A stretch of 32,903 nucleotides of DNA from Burkholderiales bacterium 68-10 (GTDB taxonomy: Bacteria; Pseudomonadota; Gammaproteobacteria; Burkholderiales; Burkholderiaceae_C): positions 43,736-76,638 of the forward strand of contig MKTG01000070.1 of the NCBI GenBank assembly GCA_001897615.1. Reading direction: 5' to 3'. Of the stretch, positions 17,552 through 26,623 are shown piece after piece. Under the pieces are notes generated by a model, which ran no database searches, was not told the DNA's origin, and saw only the letters and a list, made by a program, of their open reading frames with translations. Numbering within the stretch: position 1 is the stretch's first letter; the number at the start of each line of letters is the position of its first letter. The translations under genes and the position numbers were made by a program.

Positions 17552-17571
17552 ATAATTTAGGCTTAAATAAT
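17552..17571. promoter_or_regulatory. 20-bp AT-rich imperfect palindrome upstream of the ABC importer
   Basis: ATAATTTAGGCTTAAATAAT equals its own reverse complement at 16 of 20 positions. It sits in an unusually AT-rich patch (TCTATAAATAAAC follows) within a GC-rich region, 40 bases before the binding-protein ATG. It is a plausible operator and promoter overlap. The cognate regulator is unknown. Confidence 0.5.
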
Positions 17572-17610
17572 CTATAAATAAACTACACACGACAACTAGG
17601 AGACACATCA

Positions 17611-18774
17611 ATGAGACTTCTCACGCGCAACCTCATCGCCGCCGCCGCCTTGTCGCTGGCTGCGGGCTATGCCACGGCCGACGTCAAGGTTGGCTTCATG
17701 GCCACCATGTCGGGCAGCGCCGCCGCGCTGGGGCAGGACATGTATGACGGCTTCATGCTGGCGCTGGAGCAAAACGGCGGCAAGCTGGGGGGCCAGAAGA
17801 TTGACCTGGTCAAGGAAGACGACCAGCTCAAGCCCGACGTGGGCGTGCAGATCGTGCAGAAATTCATCGAGAAGGACAAGGTCGACATCGTCGCCGGCGT
17901 CACCTTCTCCAACGTCATGATGGCCATTGCCAAGCCGCTGGCCGATGCCGACATGACCTTTGTCGGCTCCAACGCCGGCCCGGCGCCGCTGGCCGGCAAG
18001 CAGTGCAACAAGGGCTTCTTCTTTGCCTCGTGGCAGAACGACGAGCAGGCCGAGGTCATGGGCGCGTACGCCAATGACAAGGGCTACAAGAAGGCCTATT
18101 TGCTGGCGCCCAACTACCAGTCGGGGCGCGACCAGATCGCCGGCTTCAAGCGCCTGTACAAGGGCAGCGTGGCGGGCGAGGTCTACACCCAGCTGAACCA
18201 GCCCGACTACTCGGCCGAGCTGGCGCAGCTGCAGGCCGCCAGCCCCGATGTGGTCTACGTGTTCTACCCCGGCGGCATGGGCGTCAACTTCATCAAGCAA
18301 TACCGCCAGGCGGGCCTGCTGGGCAAGATCCCGCTGGTGTCGGCCTCCACGGTCGACGGCACCACGCTGCCCGCGCTCAAGGACATCGCCCTGGGTGCGG
18401 TCACGGGCACCTTCTGGGGGCCGGACTTCAACAACCCCACCAGCAAGGCCTTCGTCGCCGCGTTCGAGAAGAAGTACAACCGCATTCCCTCGCAGTATGC
18501 GGCGCAAGCCTATGACTCGGCGCTGCTGATCGACAGCGCACTCAAGAAGACCGGTGGCAAGGTGGCGGACAAGCAGGCCTTGCGCAGCGCGCTGCGGGCG
18601 GCCGACTATGCGTCGCTGCGTGGGCCGTTCAAGTTCGACGTCAACGGCTTCCCGATCCAGGACTTCCACGTCTTCGAGGTGATCAAGGACAGCGCCGGCC
18701 GCGTCTCGCTCAAGACCATTGCCACCCCGTTGAAGGCGCACCGCGACGCCTACGTGGGCGAGTGCAAGCTCTGA
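17611..18774 (+). CDS. Branched-chain-amino-acid-type ABC transporter substrate-binding protein
   Basis: A 387-residue periplasmic receptor with signal peptide MRLLTRNLIAAAALSLAAGYATA and a mature start DVKVGFMATMSGSAAALGQDMYDGF. The type-I binding-protein fold (LivK-like) is recognised from IDLVKEDDQLKPDVGVQIVQKFIEKDKVDIVAG, YQSGRDQIAGFKRLYKG and YDSALLIDSALKKTGG. Homologues in aromatic-degradation clusters bind aromatic acids. Here a kynurenine- or anthranilate-like ligand is likely from context, but unproven. An AGGAG site lies 7 bases upstream of the ATG. The AT-rich palindrome upstream suggests a promoter separate from the catabolic genes. Confidence 0.93.
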   Translation: MRLLTRNLIAAAALSLAAGYATADVKVGFMATMSGSAAALGQDMYDGFMLALEQNGGKLGGQKIDLVKEDDQLKPDVGVQIVQKFIEKDKVDIVAGVTFSNVMMAIAKPLADADMTFVGSNAGPAPLAGKQCNKGFFFASWQNDEQAEVMGAYANDKGYKKAYLLAPNYQSGRDQIAGFKRLYKGSVAGEVYTQLNQPDYSAELAQLQAASPDVVYVFYPGGMGVNFIKQYRQAGLLGKIPLVSASTVDGTTLPALKDIALGAVTGTFWGPDFNNPTSKAFVAAFEKKYNRIPSQYAAQAYDSALLIDSALKKTGGKVADKQALRSALRAADYASLRGPFKFDVNGFPIQDFHVFEVIKDSAGRVSLKTIATPLKAHRDAYVGECKL

Positions 18775-18814
18775 GCGCGCGTAGTCTGCTGGCAGCTTGG
18801 CTCTCGAACGCCGC

Positions 18815-19735
18815 ATGACCGATACGGCTCGACGTTTTCACATCGGGACCGTGGAGATCACGCTGGTGGTCGAAGCCTGCGGCCCCTTGCTGCGCCCGGC
18901 CGAGCTCTACCCCGAGGCCACGCCCGAGTGCATCGCGGCGCAGCGTGGGTGGCTTGAGCCGTCGCTGTACGACGCCGCAAGCGATCGGCTGGTGCTGGCC
19001 ATGCAGGGCTTTGTGCTGCGCAGCGGCGGCAAGACCATCCTGGTCGACAGTTGCGTGGGGGATTGCAAGCAGCGCGTGCGGCCGGATTTTGACGGCATGC
19101 GCTGGCACTGGCTCGATCGGCTTGATGCCGCCGGCGTGGCGCCGCAGGACGTTGACATCGTGCTGTCGACCCACCTGCACGTGGATCACGTGGGTTGGCA
19201 CACCCGGCTGGTCGATGGACGCTGGGAGCCCACCTTTCCGCGCGCGCGCTACCTGTTCGTCGATGCGGAGTTTGCCTATTGGAATTCCGACGCGGGGCGC
19301 CAGGCGCTGGAGCGCACCGGGGACTATGTCGCCGACAGCGTGCGCCCGGTGTTCGATGCCGGTCTGGCTGATCTGGTGTCACCCGACCACCGGATCGACG
19401 ATGCCATCACGCTGGTTCACACCCCGGGCCACACGCCCGGCCATGTCTGCGTGGCGATCGACAGCCAGGGCGAGCATGCACTGATCACCGGCGACGTGCT
19501 GCATCACCCGCTGCAATGCCGCTTTCCACTGTGGAGCACGCGCTTTTGCTTTGATGCCGAGCAGGCGCGCGCCACGCGTTTGGGCCTGCTGCAGCAACAT
19601 GCCCAGCGCCAGACCCTGCTGTTTCCGGCGCATTTCCCCGATCCGACCGCGGGGCGACTGCGCTGCGTGGACACACCGGATGGGCCCTGCTATGCCTACG
19701 ATTTCGTCGCCGACGGACTGGCGGGGGCGGCATGA
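18815..19735 (+). CDS. Metallo-beta-lactamase-fold hydrolase
   Basis: A 306-residue MBL-fold protein. The zinc motif THLHVDHVGWH (HxHxDH) is followed by a downstream His in VHTPGHTPGHV, an Asp in LITGDVLHHPLQ and a terminal His in LLFPAHFPDP. This matches the dinuclear-zinc set of the lactonase/MPH-like branch. There is no signal peptide, so it is cytoplasmic. It sits between the binding-protein and permease genes, overlapping livH by ATGA, so it is made together with the importer. The substrate is unknown; a lactone, ester or amide form of the imported compound is plausible. TTG 18797 is an alternative start. Confidence 0.88.
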   Translation: MTDTARRFHIGTVEITLVVEACGPLLRPAELYPEATPECIAAQRGWLEPSLYDAASDRLVLAMQGFVLRSGGKTILVDSCVGDCKQRVRPDFDGMRWHWLDRLDAAGVAPQDVDIVLSTHLHVDHVGWHTRLVDGRWEPTFPRARYLFVDAEFAYWNSDAGRQALERTGDYVADSVRPVFDAGLADLVSPDHRIDDAITLVHTPGHTPGHVCVAIDSQGEHALITGDVLHHPLQCRFPLWSTRFCFDAEQARATRLGLLQQHAQRQTLLFPAHFPDPTAGRLRCVDTPDGPCYAYDFVADGLAGAA

Positions 19736-20652
19736 CGCCTGAACTGCTGCTGATCCAGACGCTCAACGGCTTGCAGTTCGGCGTGCTGCTGTTCCTGATG
19801 GCCGCCGGCCTGACGCTGGTGTTCGGCATCATGAGCTTCGTCAACCTGGCGCACGGCGCGCTGTACATGTTCGGCGCGTACTTTGCCGCCACGGCGTGGA
19901 ACGCCAGCGGCTCCTTTGCGCTCGCCGTGCTGGCGGGGTTTGGCGGGGTGTTCGTGCTGGGCACGGTGATCGACCGGGTCGGCCTGTTCGCGCTGTACCG
20001 GCGCGATCACCTGGACCACGTGCTCGCCACCTTTGGCCTGGTGCTGTTCGCCAACGAGCTGGCGCGCATGATCTGGGGCGCCTCGCCGGTTTTCATGGAG
20101 TTGCCCGATTCGCTGGCCACCTCGGTGTCCTTGTTCGGCATCAATTACCCGGTGTACCGGGTCGTCATCATCGTCGCCGGGCTGGCGGTTGCCGCGGGGC
20201 TGTACCTGCTGATCGAGCGCACGCGCATCGGCATGCTGATCCGTGCCGGGGCCAGCAACCGCGCCATGGTGTCGGCGTTGGGGGTCAACATCGGCTGGCT
20301 CAATACCTTCATCTTCGCGCTGGGCGCCGGGCTGGCCGGTCTGGCCGGCGCCATGGTGGGGCCCATCATGTCGGTGCAGCCGGGCATGGGCGATCCGATC
20401 CTGATCACCACGCTGGTGGTCATCGTCATCGGCGGCATCGGCTCCATCCGAGGGGCTTTTCTGGGGGCGTTGGTGGTCGGCGTGGTCGATACTGTGGGTC
20501 GCACTCTGGTGCCGGGTCTGCTGCGGGGGGCGCTCGATCCCGAGGCTGCCAACACCCTGGGGCCGGCCCTGTCGTCGCTGGCCGTCTATGTGTTGATGGC
20601 GGTGGTGCTGGCGCTCAAGCCCGACGGCCTGTTTCCGGTCAAGAAGCGTTGA
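19732..20652 (+). CDS. livH: Branched-chain-type ABC transporter permease (LivH family)
   Basis: A 306-residue inner-membrane permease. Recognised by QTLNGLQFGVLLFLMAAGLTLVFGIMSFVNLAHGALYMFGAY at the N-terminus, the LATFGLVLFANELAR segment and the coupling region AMVSALGVNIGWLNTFIFALGAGLAGLAGAMVGP. It has about eight hydrophobic segments. It pairs with the LivM-like permease that follows. It overlaps the MBL hydrolase gene by four bases (ATGA), implying translational coupling. Confidence 0.94.
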   Translation: MTPELLLIQTLNGLQFGVLLFLMAAGLTLVFGIMSFVNLAHGALYMFGAYFAATAWNASGSFALAVLAGFGGVFVLGTVIDRVGLFALYRRDHLDHVLATFGLVLFANELARMIWGASPVFMELPDSLATSVSLFGINYPVYRVVIIVAGLAVAAGLYLLIERTRIGMLIRAGASNRAMVSALGVNIGWLNTFIFALGAGLAGLAGAMVGPIMSVQPGMGDPILITTLVVIVIGGIGSIRGAFLGALVVGVVDTVGRTLVPGLLRGALDPEAANTLGPALSSLAVYVLMAVVLALKPDGLFPVKKR

Positions 20653-20666
20653 AGGGGCGATCCATC

Positions 20667-21668
20667 GTGTCCATGCCTTCCCCTTCAATGGCCGAGCCCG
20701 TGCCGACGCTGCTGGGCGTGCCCAAGGCGCGCTGGCGCGTCGCGCTGACGGTGCTGTTGGCGGCGTTTTTTCTCCTCGTTCCGGTCTATGCCTGGCAGGC
20801 CGGCGACAGCTACGTGCTGATCCTGATCGGTCGCATCCTGGTGTTCGCGCTGGCTGGCGTGGGCCTGAATCTGGCCATGGGGTACGGCGGCATGGTCAGC
20901 TTCGGTCACGCGATGTACATGGGCGTGGGAGCCTACGTGGTGGCCATTGCCTCGCACCACGGCCTGGACAGCGGGCTGGCGCATCTGCTGCTGGTGTTTG
21001 TGCTCACGGTGTTGATTGCCGTGCCCGTCGGCCTGGTGGCGCTGCGCACCCAGGGCATCGCCTTCATCATGATCACGCTGGCCTTTGCGCAGATGCTGTA
21101 CTTCGTCACCGTGGGGCTGAAGCAGTATGGTGGCGACGAGGGCCTGAGCATTGCCCGGCTGTCGCACTTCGGCGCGCTGACGGGCAACAAGACCGCCCTG
21201 TACCTGGCGATGCTGGGGGCCCTGGGCGTGGCCCTGCTGCTGATGCACCGTGTCGTGGCCGCGCGCTTCGGGCTGGTGCTGCGGGCCACCATGATCAATG
21301 AAAGGCGGGTGCGAGCGGTCGGCACGCAGCCCCTGGGCTATCGGCTGATGGCTTACGTGCTGTCAGCGCTGCTGTGCGCGCTGGCCGGGTATTTTCTGGC
21401 CAACCTGACTTCGTTTGCCTCGCCCGCTTACATGGCCTGGACGGTGTCTGGCGAATTGATCGTCATGGTGTTGCTCGGCGGCATGGGCACGGTGGTGGGG
21501 CCGGTGGTCGGCGCGCTGGTGTTTTTGCTGCTGGAGGAAGGGCTCAAGGGCCTGACCGATCACTGGCTGGTCATCCTGGGCCCGATCATCGTGCTCATCG
21601 TGCTGTTCCTCAAGAACGGGCTCTGGGGCATCCTGTCCGATGCGCCGGCGGCTCGGGGAGGGCATTGA
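20667..21668 (+). CDS. livM: Branched-chain-type ABC transporter permease (LivM family)
   Basis: A 333-residue permease, second membrane subunit of the importer. LivM features are ILVFALAGVGLNLAMGYGGMVSFGHAMYMGVGAYVVAI, GIAFIMITLAFAQMLYFV, RATMINERRVRAVGTQPLGYRLMAYVLSALLCALAGYFLA and GGMGTVVGPVVGALVFLLLEE. GTG 20667 has AAGGGG upstream; ATG 20673 is an alternative. The ORF-track start at 19896 is a read-through of an overlapping frame. The gene ends one base before livG begins. Confidence 0.93.
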   Translation: MSMPSPSMAEPVPTLLGVPKARWRVALTVLLAAFFLLVPVYAWQAGDSYVLILIGRILVFALAGVGLNLAMGYGGMVSFGHAMYMGVGAYVVAIASHHGLDSGLAHLLLVFVLTVLIAVPVGLVALRTQGIAFIMITLAFAQMLYFVTVGLKQYGGDEGLSIARLSHFGALTGNKTALYLAMLGALGVALLLMHRVVAARFGLVLRATMINERRVRAVGTQPLGYRLMAYVLSALLCALAGYFLANLTSFASPAYMAWTVSGELIVMVLLGGMGTVVGPVVGALVFLLLEEGLKGLTDHWLVILGPIIVLIVLFLKNGLWGILSDAPAARGGH

Positions 21669-21669
21669 A

Positions 21670-22424
<755 letters not shown>

Positions 22425-22428
<4 letters not shown>

Positions 22429-23153
22429 GTACCGCTGCGCTGCTGGAGGTCGAGGGCCTGAACGCCGGCTACGGCAAGAGCCAGGTGCTGTTCGGCATGA
22501 CGCTGCGGGTGGACGCTGGCACCTGCTCGACGCTGTTGGGCCGCAACGGCATGGGCAAGACCACCACCATCAAGAGCATCATGGGCCTGATCGGGCCGAC
22601 GGGTGGGGCCGTGCGCTGGTGCGGGCGCGATGTCCGGGGGCGGGCGCCACACGCCATTGCCCGGCTGGGCCTGGGTCTGGTGCCCGAAGGGCGGCAGGTG
22701 TTTCCCAACCTGACGGTGCACGAAAACCTGGTGGCCACCGCGGTGCAACGCAAGACCGGCGCCGCGGCTTGGACGCTGGAGCGCGTGCACCAGCTGTTTC
22801 CGCGCCTGGCCGAGCGCGCGTCCAACTTCGGCAATCAGCTGTCGGGTGGCGAACAGCAGATGCTGGCCATTGGCCGCGCCCTCATGACCAATCCGCAGCT
22901 GCTGATCCTGGATGAGGCCACCGAAGGCCTGTCACCGCTGGTGCGCCAGGAAATCTGGTCAGCGCTGCGACAGATCAAGGCCCAGGGCATGGCCATCCTG
23001 ATCGTCGACAAGAACCTGGGCCCGCTGCTGAGCCTGGCCGACCACCATCACGTCGTGGAAAAGGGCCAGGTGGTCTGGAGCGGCACGTCGGAGGCACTGC
23101 GCGCCGATCGGCTTGCGCTGCAGCGCTACCTGTCGGTGGGCGGGGGGCACTGA
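22425..23153 (+). CDS. livF: ABC transporter ATP-binding protein (LivF family)
   Basis: A 242-residue ATPase starting at GTG. Walker A is GRNGMGKTT, typical of LivF; the LivF-specific LGLVPEGRQVFPNLTVHENL, the signature LSGGEQQMLAIGRAL, Walker B LLILDEATEGLSP and the late segment ILIVDKNLGPLLSLADHHHVVEKG follow. In the switch position His is replaced within VDKN, as is frequent in LivF. It completes a full five-subunit importer with the preceding genes. Its 3' end overlaps the convergent DUF488 gene by 28 bases. Confidence 0.95.
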
Positions 23154-23734
23154 GCGCCGACTGCTCGGGGCGTGGCGGCGCCAGGGGCGTCAGACGGGTA
23201 GCGCACCAGGCCGTCCGCCGCAACGCGGGCAAAAGGCGTCGGCCTCGCGTCCTCGACATGGCCGTCCATGATGTGGCGTACCGTCTCGCCGGTGGCCAGC
23301 AGGTGGTCGGCGATGATGCGCCGGTGGCAGCGCCACCACAGGCTTTCGGCGCACATGACGGCGCAGCACTGGCGCTGGCCGGTTGCGCGCAGATGCGCCA
23401 ACGCGGCGCCAAACGCCGGCTGCAGCGCCCAGTCGGCGTAGTGGTGGAAGCTCTCGTTGTCCCAGCCGCCGTTGACCTCGGGCGCCACACCGGGCTGGCG
23501 CCCGCGCCGCCCGCCCAGGTCGGCCATGTGTTCGTAGTCGATGCCCTGCGTGGCCAGCGCCGCCGGCAGGGTATCCAGGTTGAACTGCGGGTTGCTGCGC
23601 GAGCGCGGGAAGGCGCGCACGTCCACCAGCCGCTGCACGCCCGCGCCCAGCAGCACGGCGATGAAGTCGGGCAACCCCAGCGCGGCATGGCCGATGGTGA
23701 AGAAGGGCAGGCGGGCAGGGCGGGCGTCAGTCAT
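23126..23734 (-). CDS. DUF488 domain-containing protein
   Basis: A 202-residue protein. The DUF488 pattern is clear: FFTIGHAALGLPDFIAVLLGAGVQRLVDVRAFPRSRSNPQFN, YEHMADLGGRR and CAVMCAESLWWRCHRRIIADHLLATG with the conserved Cys/Arg segment. The family function is unsettled. The frame begins 8 bases inside the upstream DUF2945 gene and ends antisense inside livF. The last 35 or so residues are low-complexity (GAATPRAVGAQCPPPTDR), perhaps a consequence of the overlap. Confidence 0.88.
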   Translation of the reverse strand: MTDARPARLPFFTIGHAALGLPDFIAVLLGAGVQRLVDVRAFPRSRSNPQFNLDTLPAALATQGIDYEHMADLGGRRGRQPGVAPEVNGGWDNESFHHYADWALQPAFGAALAHLRATGQRQCCAVMCAESLWWRCHRRIIADHLLATGETVRHIMDGHVEDARPTPFARVAADGLVRYPSDAPGAATPRAVGAQCPPPTDR

Positions 23735-23942
23735 CGAGCAGCGTCAGCACATGGCCCCGGTGCACGGCCACGTGGTCCGTCTTGTCGCTGCGGATCTCGT
23801 ACTGCGGGTCGTCGGGCCGGGCGTGGTGCGTGTAGCCCTTCCAGTCGAAATCCCGCCGGTGCACCCGGATGATGCGGCCGGTGACGTGGCCGGCTTCGGA
23901 GTTCCAGCGGACGTGGTCGCCCACCTTGAAGGTCTGGGTCAT
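23727..23942 (-). CDS. DUF2945 (Tudor-like, HVA1 family) small protein
   Basis: A 71-residue protein: MTQTFKVGDHVRWNSEAGHVTGRIIRVHRRDFDWKGYTHHARPDDPQYEIRSDKTDHVAVHRGHVLTLLDD. This is essentially the whole DUF2945 domain, with the diagnostic F..GD.V.WNSEAG...G.I and P.Y.I.S.KT...A.H....L. These are predicted small beta-barrel proteins of unknown role. It overlaps the DUF488 start by 8 bases and is downstream of folA. The ORF-track frame starts at 24134, but the domain begins at ATG 23942. Confidence 0.9.
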   Translation of the reverse strand: MTQTFKVGDHVRWNSEAGHVTGRIIRVHRRDFDWKGYTHHARPDDPQYEIRSDKTDHVAVHRGHVLTLLDD

Positions 23943-24009
23943 GGTGCGTCTGTTCGCAGCGTGTTCAGCGGCATTGTGGGGCGAACCTGCAACGCTGACC
24001 GCAGCAGGG

Positions 24010-24525
24010 TCAAGCGGCCGCGCGCGGGGTGCGTCGCCAGGTAACAAACGCCAGCCGCATCCCATTGCCGGCCACCAACGGCTGGCGCGCCACGGCCTGC
24101 CATTCGGGGCCGATGGCGGGGGCGAAGGCGTCACCGTCGATGTCGGCGTCGATCTCGGTCACCACCAGTTCGTCGGCCAGGGGCAGGGCCTGGGCGTAGA
24201 TCTGGGCGCCGCCGATCACCCAGACCTGCTCCGAATTCTCACATTGTTGTAGCGCCTCGCGCAGGCTGGATGCGCGCTGCGCGCCGATTTCATTCCAATC
24301 GCCCTGGCGCGTGACGACGAGGTTGCGGCGGCCGGGCAGGGGGCGAAAACGTGGCGGGAGGGATTCCCACGTCTTGCGGCCCATGATGACCGGGTGGCTG
24401 AGCGTGGTGCGCTTGAAGTGCGCCAGGTCTTCCGGCAGGTGCCAGGGCATGGTGCCGTCCTTGCCGATGACGCCGCCGCGCGCCTGGGCCCAGATCAGGC
24501 CGATGCGGGGCCGGCCGCTGCTCAT
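24010..24525 (-). CDS. folA: Dihydrofolate reductase
   Basis: Reduces dihydrofolate to tetrahydrofolate with NADPH, regenerating the folate that ThyA oxidises. It has 171 residues, typical for bacterial DHFR. Motifs are IGLIWAQARGGVIGKDGTMPWHLPEDLAHFKRTT (Met20-loop region and acidic active-site residue), PVIMGRKTWESLPPRFRPLPGRRNLVVTR and VWVIGGAQIYAQALPLADELVVTEI. Its ATG overlaps the E1 beta stop (ATGA), so it is translated as part of that operon. thyA lies 2.2 kb upstream on the same strand. Confidence 0.95.
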   Translation of the reverse strand: MSSGRPRIGLIWAQARGGVIGKDGTMPWHLPEDLAHFKRTTLSHPVIMGRKTWESLPPRFRPLPGRRNLVVTRQGDWNEIGAQRASSLREALQQCENSEQVWVIGGAQIYAQALPLADELVVTEIDADIDGDAFAPAIGPEWQAVARQPLVAGNGMRLAFVTWRRTPRAAA

Positions 24526-25553
24526 CGCTGCAGCAGTTGCTGCGTGGCAGCGACGATCTGGCCGGCGCCGATGCGCGCCTCGTCTTCCAGCACCTGCGCG
24601 TAGCCGACCGGGATGCGCGGCGCGCCCAGGCGCGCCACCTTCGCGCCGGTGTGCTCGGCCACGGTGGCGGCGATCTCGGCGCCGAAGCCCGCCACCTGGA
24701 TGGCCTCGTGTACCACCAGCAGGCGGCCGGTGCGGGCGGCGCTGGCCAGCACCGCGTCGCGGTCCCAGGGCCAGATGGTGCGCAGGTCGATCAGCTCGGC
24801 CTGTACGCCCTGCGCGGCGAGCTGCTCGGCCGCCTGCGCACAGGCCTGCACCTGGCGCGACCACGAGACGAGGGTGACGTCGCTGCCCGCGCGCACGGTA
24901 TGGGCGCGCCCCAGCGGCACCACGGCACCGGGCGTCACGGGGCCGCTCTGGCCCCACAGCTCCTTGTGTTCCATGTAGATCACCGGGTCGCCCGATTCAA
25001 GCGCTGCCAGCAGCAGGCCGTGGTTGTCGGCGGCCGTGGCGGGGGTGACGACCACCAGACCCGGGATGTGGGCGAACCAAGCCTCCAGCGACTGGCTGTG
25101 CTGCGCCGCCGAGGCCGACCAGATGCCGATGGGCATGCGCATCACCAGCGGCACGCGGCCCTGGCCGCCGAACATGTAGCGGTTCTTGGCGGCCTGGTTG
25201 ACGATCTCGTCGATGGCGCACAGGGCGAAGTCGACCACGCGCAGCTCGACCACCGGCTTGCAGCCGGCCAGCGCCATGCCGACGGCGGCGCCGACGATGG
25301 TGGCCTCGGAGATCGGCGTGTCGACGATGCGGCCGGGGCCGAAGCGCTGCACCAGCGGCTGGCCGGCAGCGTCGCGGTACTGGCCGAACACGCCGCCGCG
25401 GCCCAGGTCCTCGCCCAGGGCGACCACGGTGGGGTCGGCGTCCATCGCCTGCGACAGGGCCAGCGCGGCGGCCTGGGCGTAAGTCAGTTGCACGGTGCGG
25501 GTGTCCTCGTGGCTGGCGGTCACAGCGGTGTTCTGGGTATCGCGCGCGTTCAT
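24522..25553 (-). CDS. 2-oxo acid / acetoin dehydrogenase E1 component, beta subunit
   Basis: A 343-residue beta subunit of a ThDP-dependent E1. Motifs are VVALGEDLGRGGVFGQYRD, GRIVDTPISEATIVGAAVGMALAGCKPVVELRVVDFALCAIDEIVNQAAKNRYM, the active-site-His segment SASAAQHSQSLEAWFAHIPGLVVVTPA, the transketolase C-terminal RAGSDVTLVSWSRQV, and LIDLRTIWPWDRDAVL with VVHEAIQVAGFGAEIAA. The substrate (pyruvate, acetoin or branched 2-oxo acid) cannot be decided; no E2 or E3 gene is present. It overlaps the alpha subunit stop by ATGA at 25550-25553. Confidence 0.92.
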   Translation of the reverse strand: MNARDTQNTAVTASHEDTRTVQLTYAQAAALALSQAMDADPTVVALGEDLGRGGVFGQYRDAAGQPLVQRFGPGRIVDTPISEATIVGAAVGMALAGCKPVVELRVVDFALCAIDEIVNQAAKNRYMFGGQGRVPLVMRMPIGIWSASAAQHSQSLEAWFAHIPGLVVVTPATAADNHGLLLAALESGDPVIYMEHKELWGQSGPVTPGAVVPLGRAHTVRAGSDVTLVSWSRQVQACAQAAEQLAAQGVQAELIDLRTIWPWDRDAVLASAARTGRLLVVHEAIQVAGFGAEIAATVAEHTGAKVARLGAPRIPVGYAQVLEDEARIGAGQIVAATQQLLQR

Positions 25554-26551
25554 GCCCACATCCCCGCGCCGACGGTCTGGATGTCGGTGTAGGCGGCGCC
25601 GGGCTCGGGCGGTGGCGCGGCGCTGGCGGTGGCGAGGGCGGCGTCGATCTCGGCCTGGGCGTCGCGCTCGATCTGCTCCACCCGCGCGGCCTGGCCTTGT
25701 TCGACCAGCTGCGCGCGCGTGCGCGCCAGTCCGTCGCGCGCCAGTGCGGCCGCCACTTGCGCCGGGTCGCGGTAGGTGGCGGGATCGACCGACACATGCC
25801 CCTTGTGCCGGTCGGTCAGCGCGTGCAGAAGGCGCGGGCCGTGGCCGGCGCGGATCTCGTCGATCAGGGTGGCGGCGGCCTCGCTCACGGCCAGCACGTC
25901 GGTGCCATCGACCTGCACGGCGGCAATGCCCATGGCCGCGGCGCGGGCGCTGGCACCGGGGCCGGCGGTCATCTTGCCGCTTTCGGTGGTGGCGGAGATG
26001 CGGTTGTCCTCGCACACGAACAGCACCGGCAGCTGGTACACCACGGCCCAGTTGAGTGCTTCCATGAACGGCCCGCGGTTGATGGCGCCGTCGCCGAAGA
26101 AGCACACGGCGATGGCGTCCTGGCCGCGCAGCTTCAGGCCCTGCGCGGCGCCCACGGCGATCGGCAGGCCGGCGGCGACCACGCCGTTGGCCCCCAGCAT
26201 GCCGACCGAAAAGTCGGCGATGTGCATGCTGCCGCCCTTGCCGCCGTTGTAGCCGCTGGCCTTGCCGAACAGCTCGCACATCATGCGTGTCGGGTCGGCC
26301 CCCTTGGCCAGCGTGTGGCCGTGGCCGCGGTGGGTGGAGGTCAGCAGGTCGGCGGGCTTGAGATGCGCGCACACGCCGGCGGCCACGGCCTCCTGCCCGG
26401 TGGACAGGTGCAGCGGCCCGCGCACCCGCGCCGGCTGCGCCGTGGCCGACTGGCCAAAGGCGGACACACCGCCCTGGCTGGCGGCTTCGGCCGCGTCCTC
26501 GAAGGCGCGGATGCGCACCATGGTGCGGTAGAGGGAGAGCAGGTCGGTCAT
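25550..26551 (-). CDS. 2-oxo acid / acetoin dehydrogenase E1 component, alpha subunit
   Basis: A 333-residue alpha subunit (MTDLLSLYRTMVRIRAFEDAA). GPLHLSTGQEAVAAGVCAHLKPADLLTSTHRGHGHTLAKG and YNGGKGGSMHIADFSVGMLGANGVVAAGLPIAVGAA are followed by the ThDP motif FFGDGAINRGPFMEALNWA and CEDNRISATTE. GHGHTLAKG and GGKGGSMH resemble the acetoin-dehydrogenase (AcoA) branch. ATG 26551 is the likely start. An upstream in-frame ATG at 26566 (MNSIPMTDLL) lies in dispersed-repeat copy D. The pair stands alone between thyA and folA. Confidence 0.92.
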   Translation of the reverse strand: MTDLLSLYRTMVRIRAFEDAAEAASQGGVSAFGQSATAQPARVRGPLHLSTGQEAVAAGVCAHLKPADLLTSTHRGHGHTLAKGADPTRMMCELFGKASGYNGGKGGSMHIADFSVGMLGANGVVAAGLPIAVGAAQGLKLRGQDAIAVCFFGDGAINRGPFMEALNWAVVYQLPVLFVCEDNRISATTESGKMTAGPGASARAAAMGIAAVQVDGTDVLAVSEAAATLIDEIRAGHGPRLLHALTDRHKGHVSVDPATYRDPAQVAAALARDGLARTRAQLVEQGQAARVEQIERDAQAEIDAALATASAAPPPEPGAAYTDIQTVGAGMWA

Positions 26552-26558
26552 TGGAATA

Positions 26559-26612
26559 CTATTCATTCAATAGCAGTTTGCGCTTGCTTGGCGGGCGCTG
26601 CAACCTGATTTG
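26559..26612 (+). repeat. Dispersed palindromic element, copy D (at E1 alpha start)
   Basis: It reads CTATTCATTCAATAGCAGTT followed by TGCGCTTGCTTGGCGGGCGC and CTGATTTG. On the minus strand it contributes an upstream in-frame ATG to the E1 alpha gene. It directly adjoins the 98-bp element. Confidence 0.7.
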
Positions 26613-26623
26613 TTGTTGAACAC

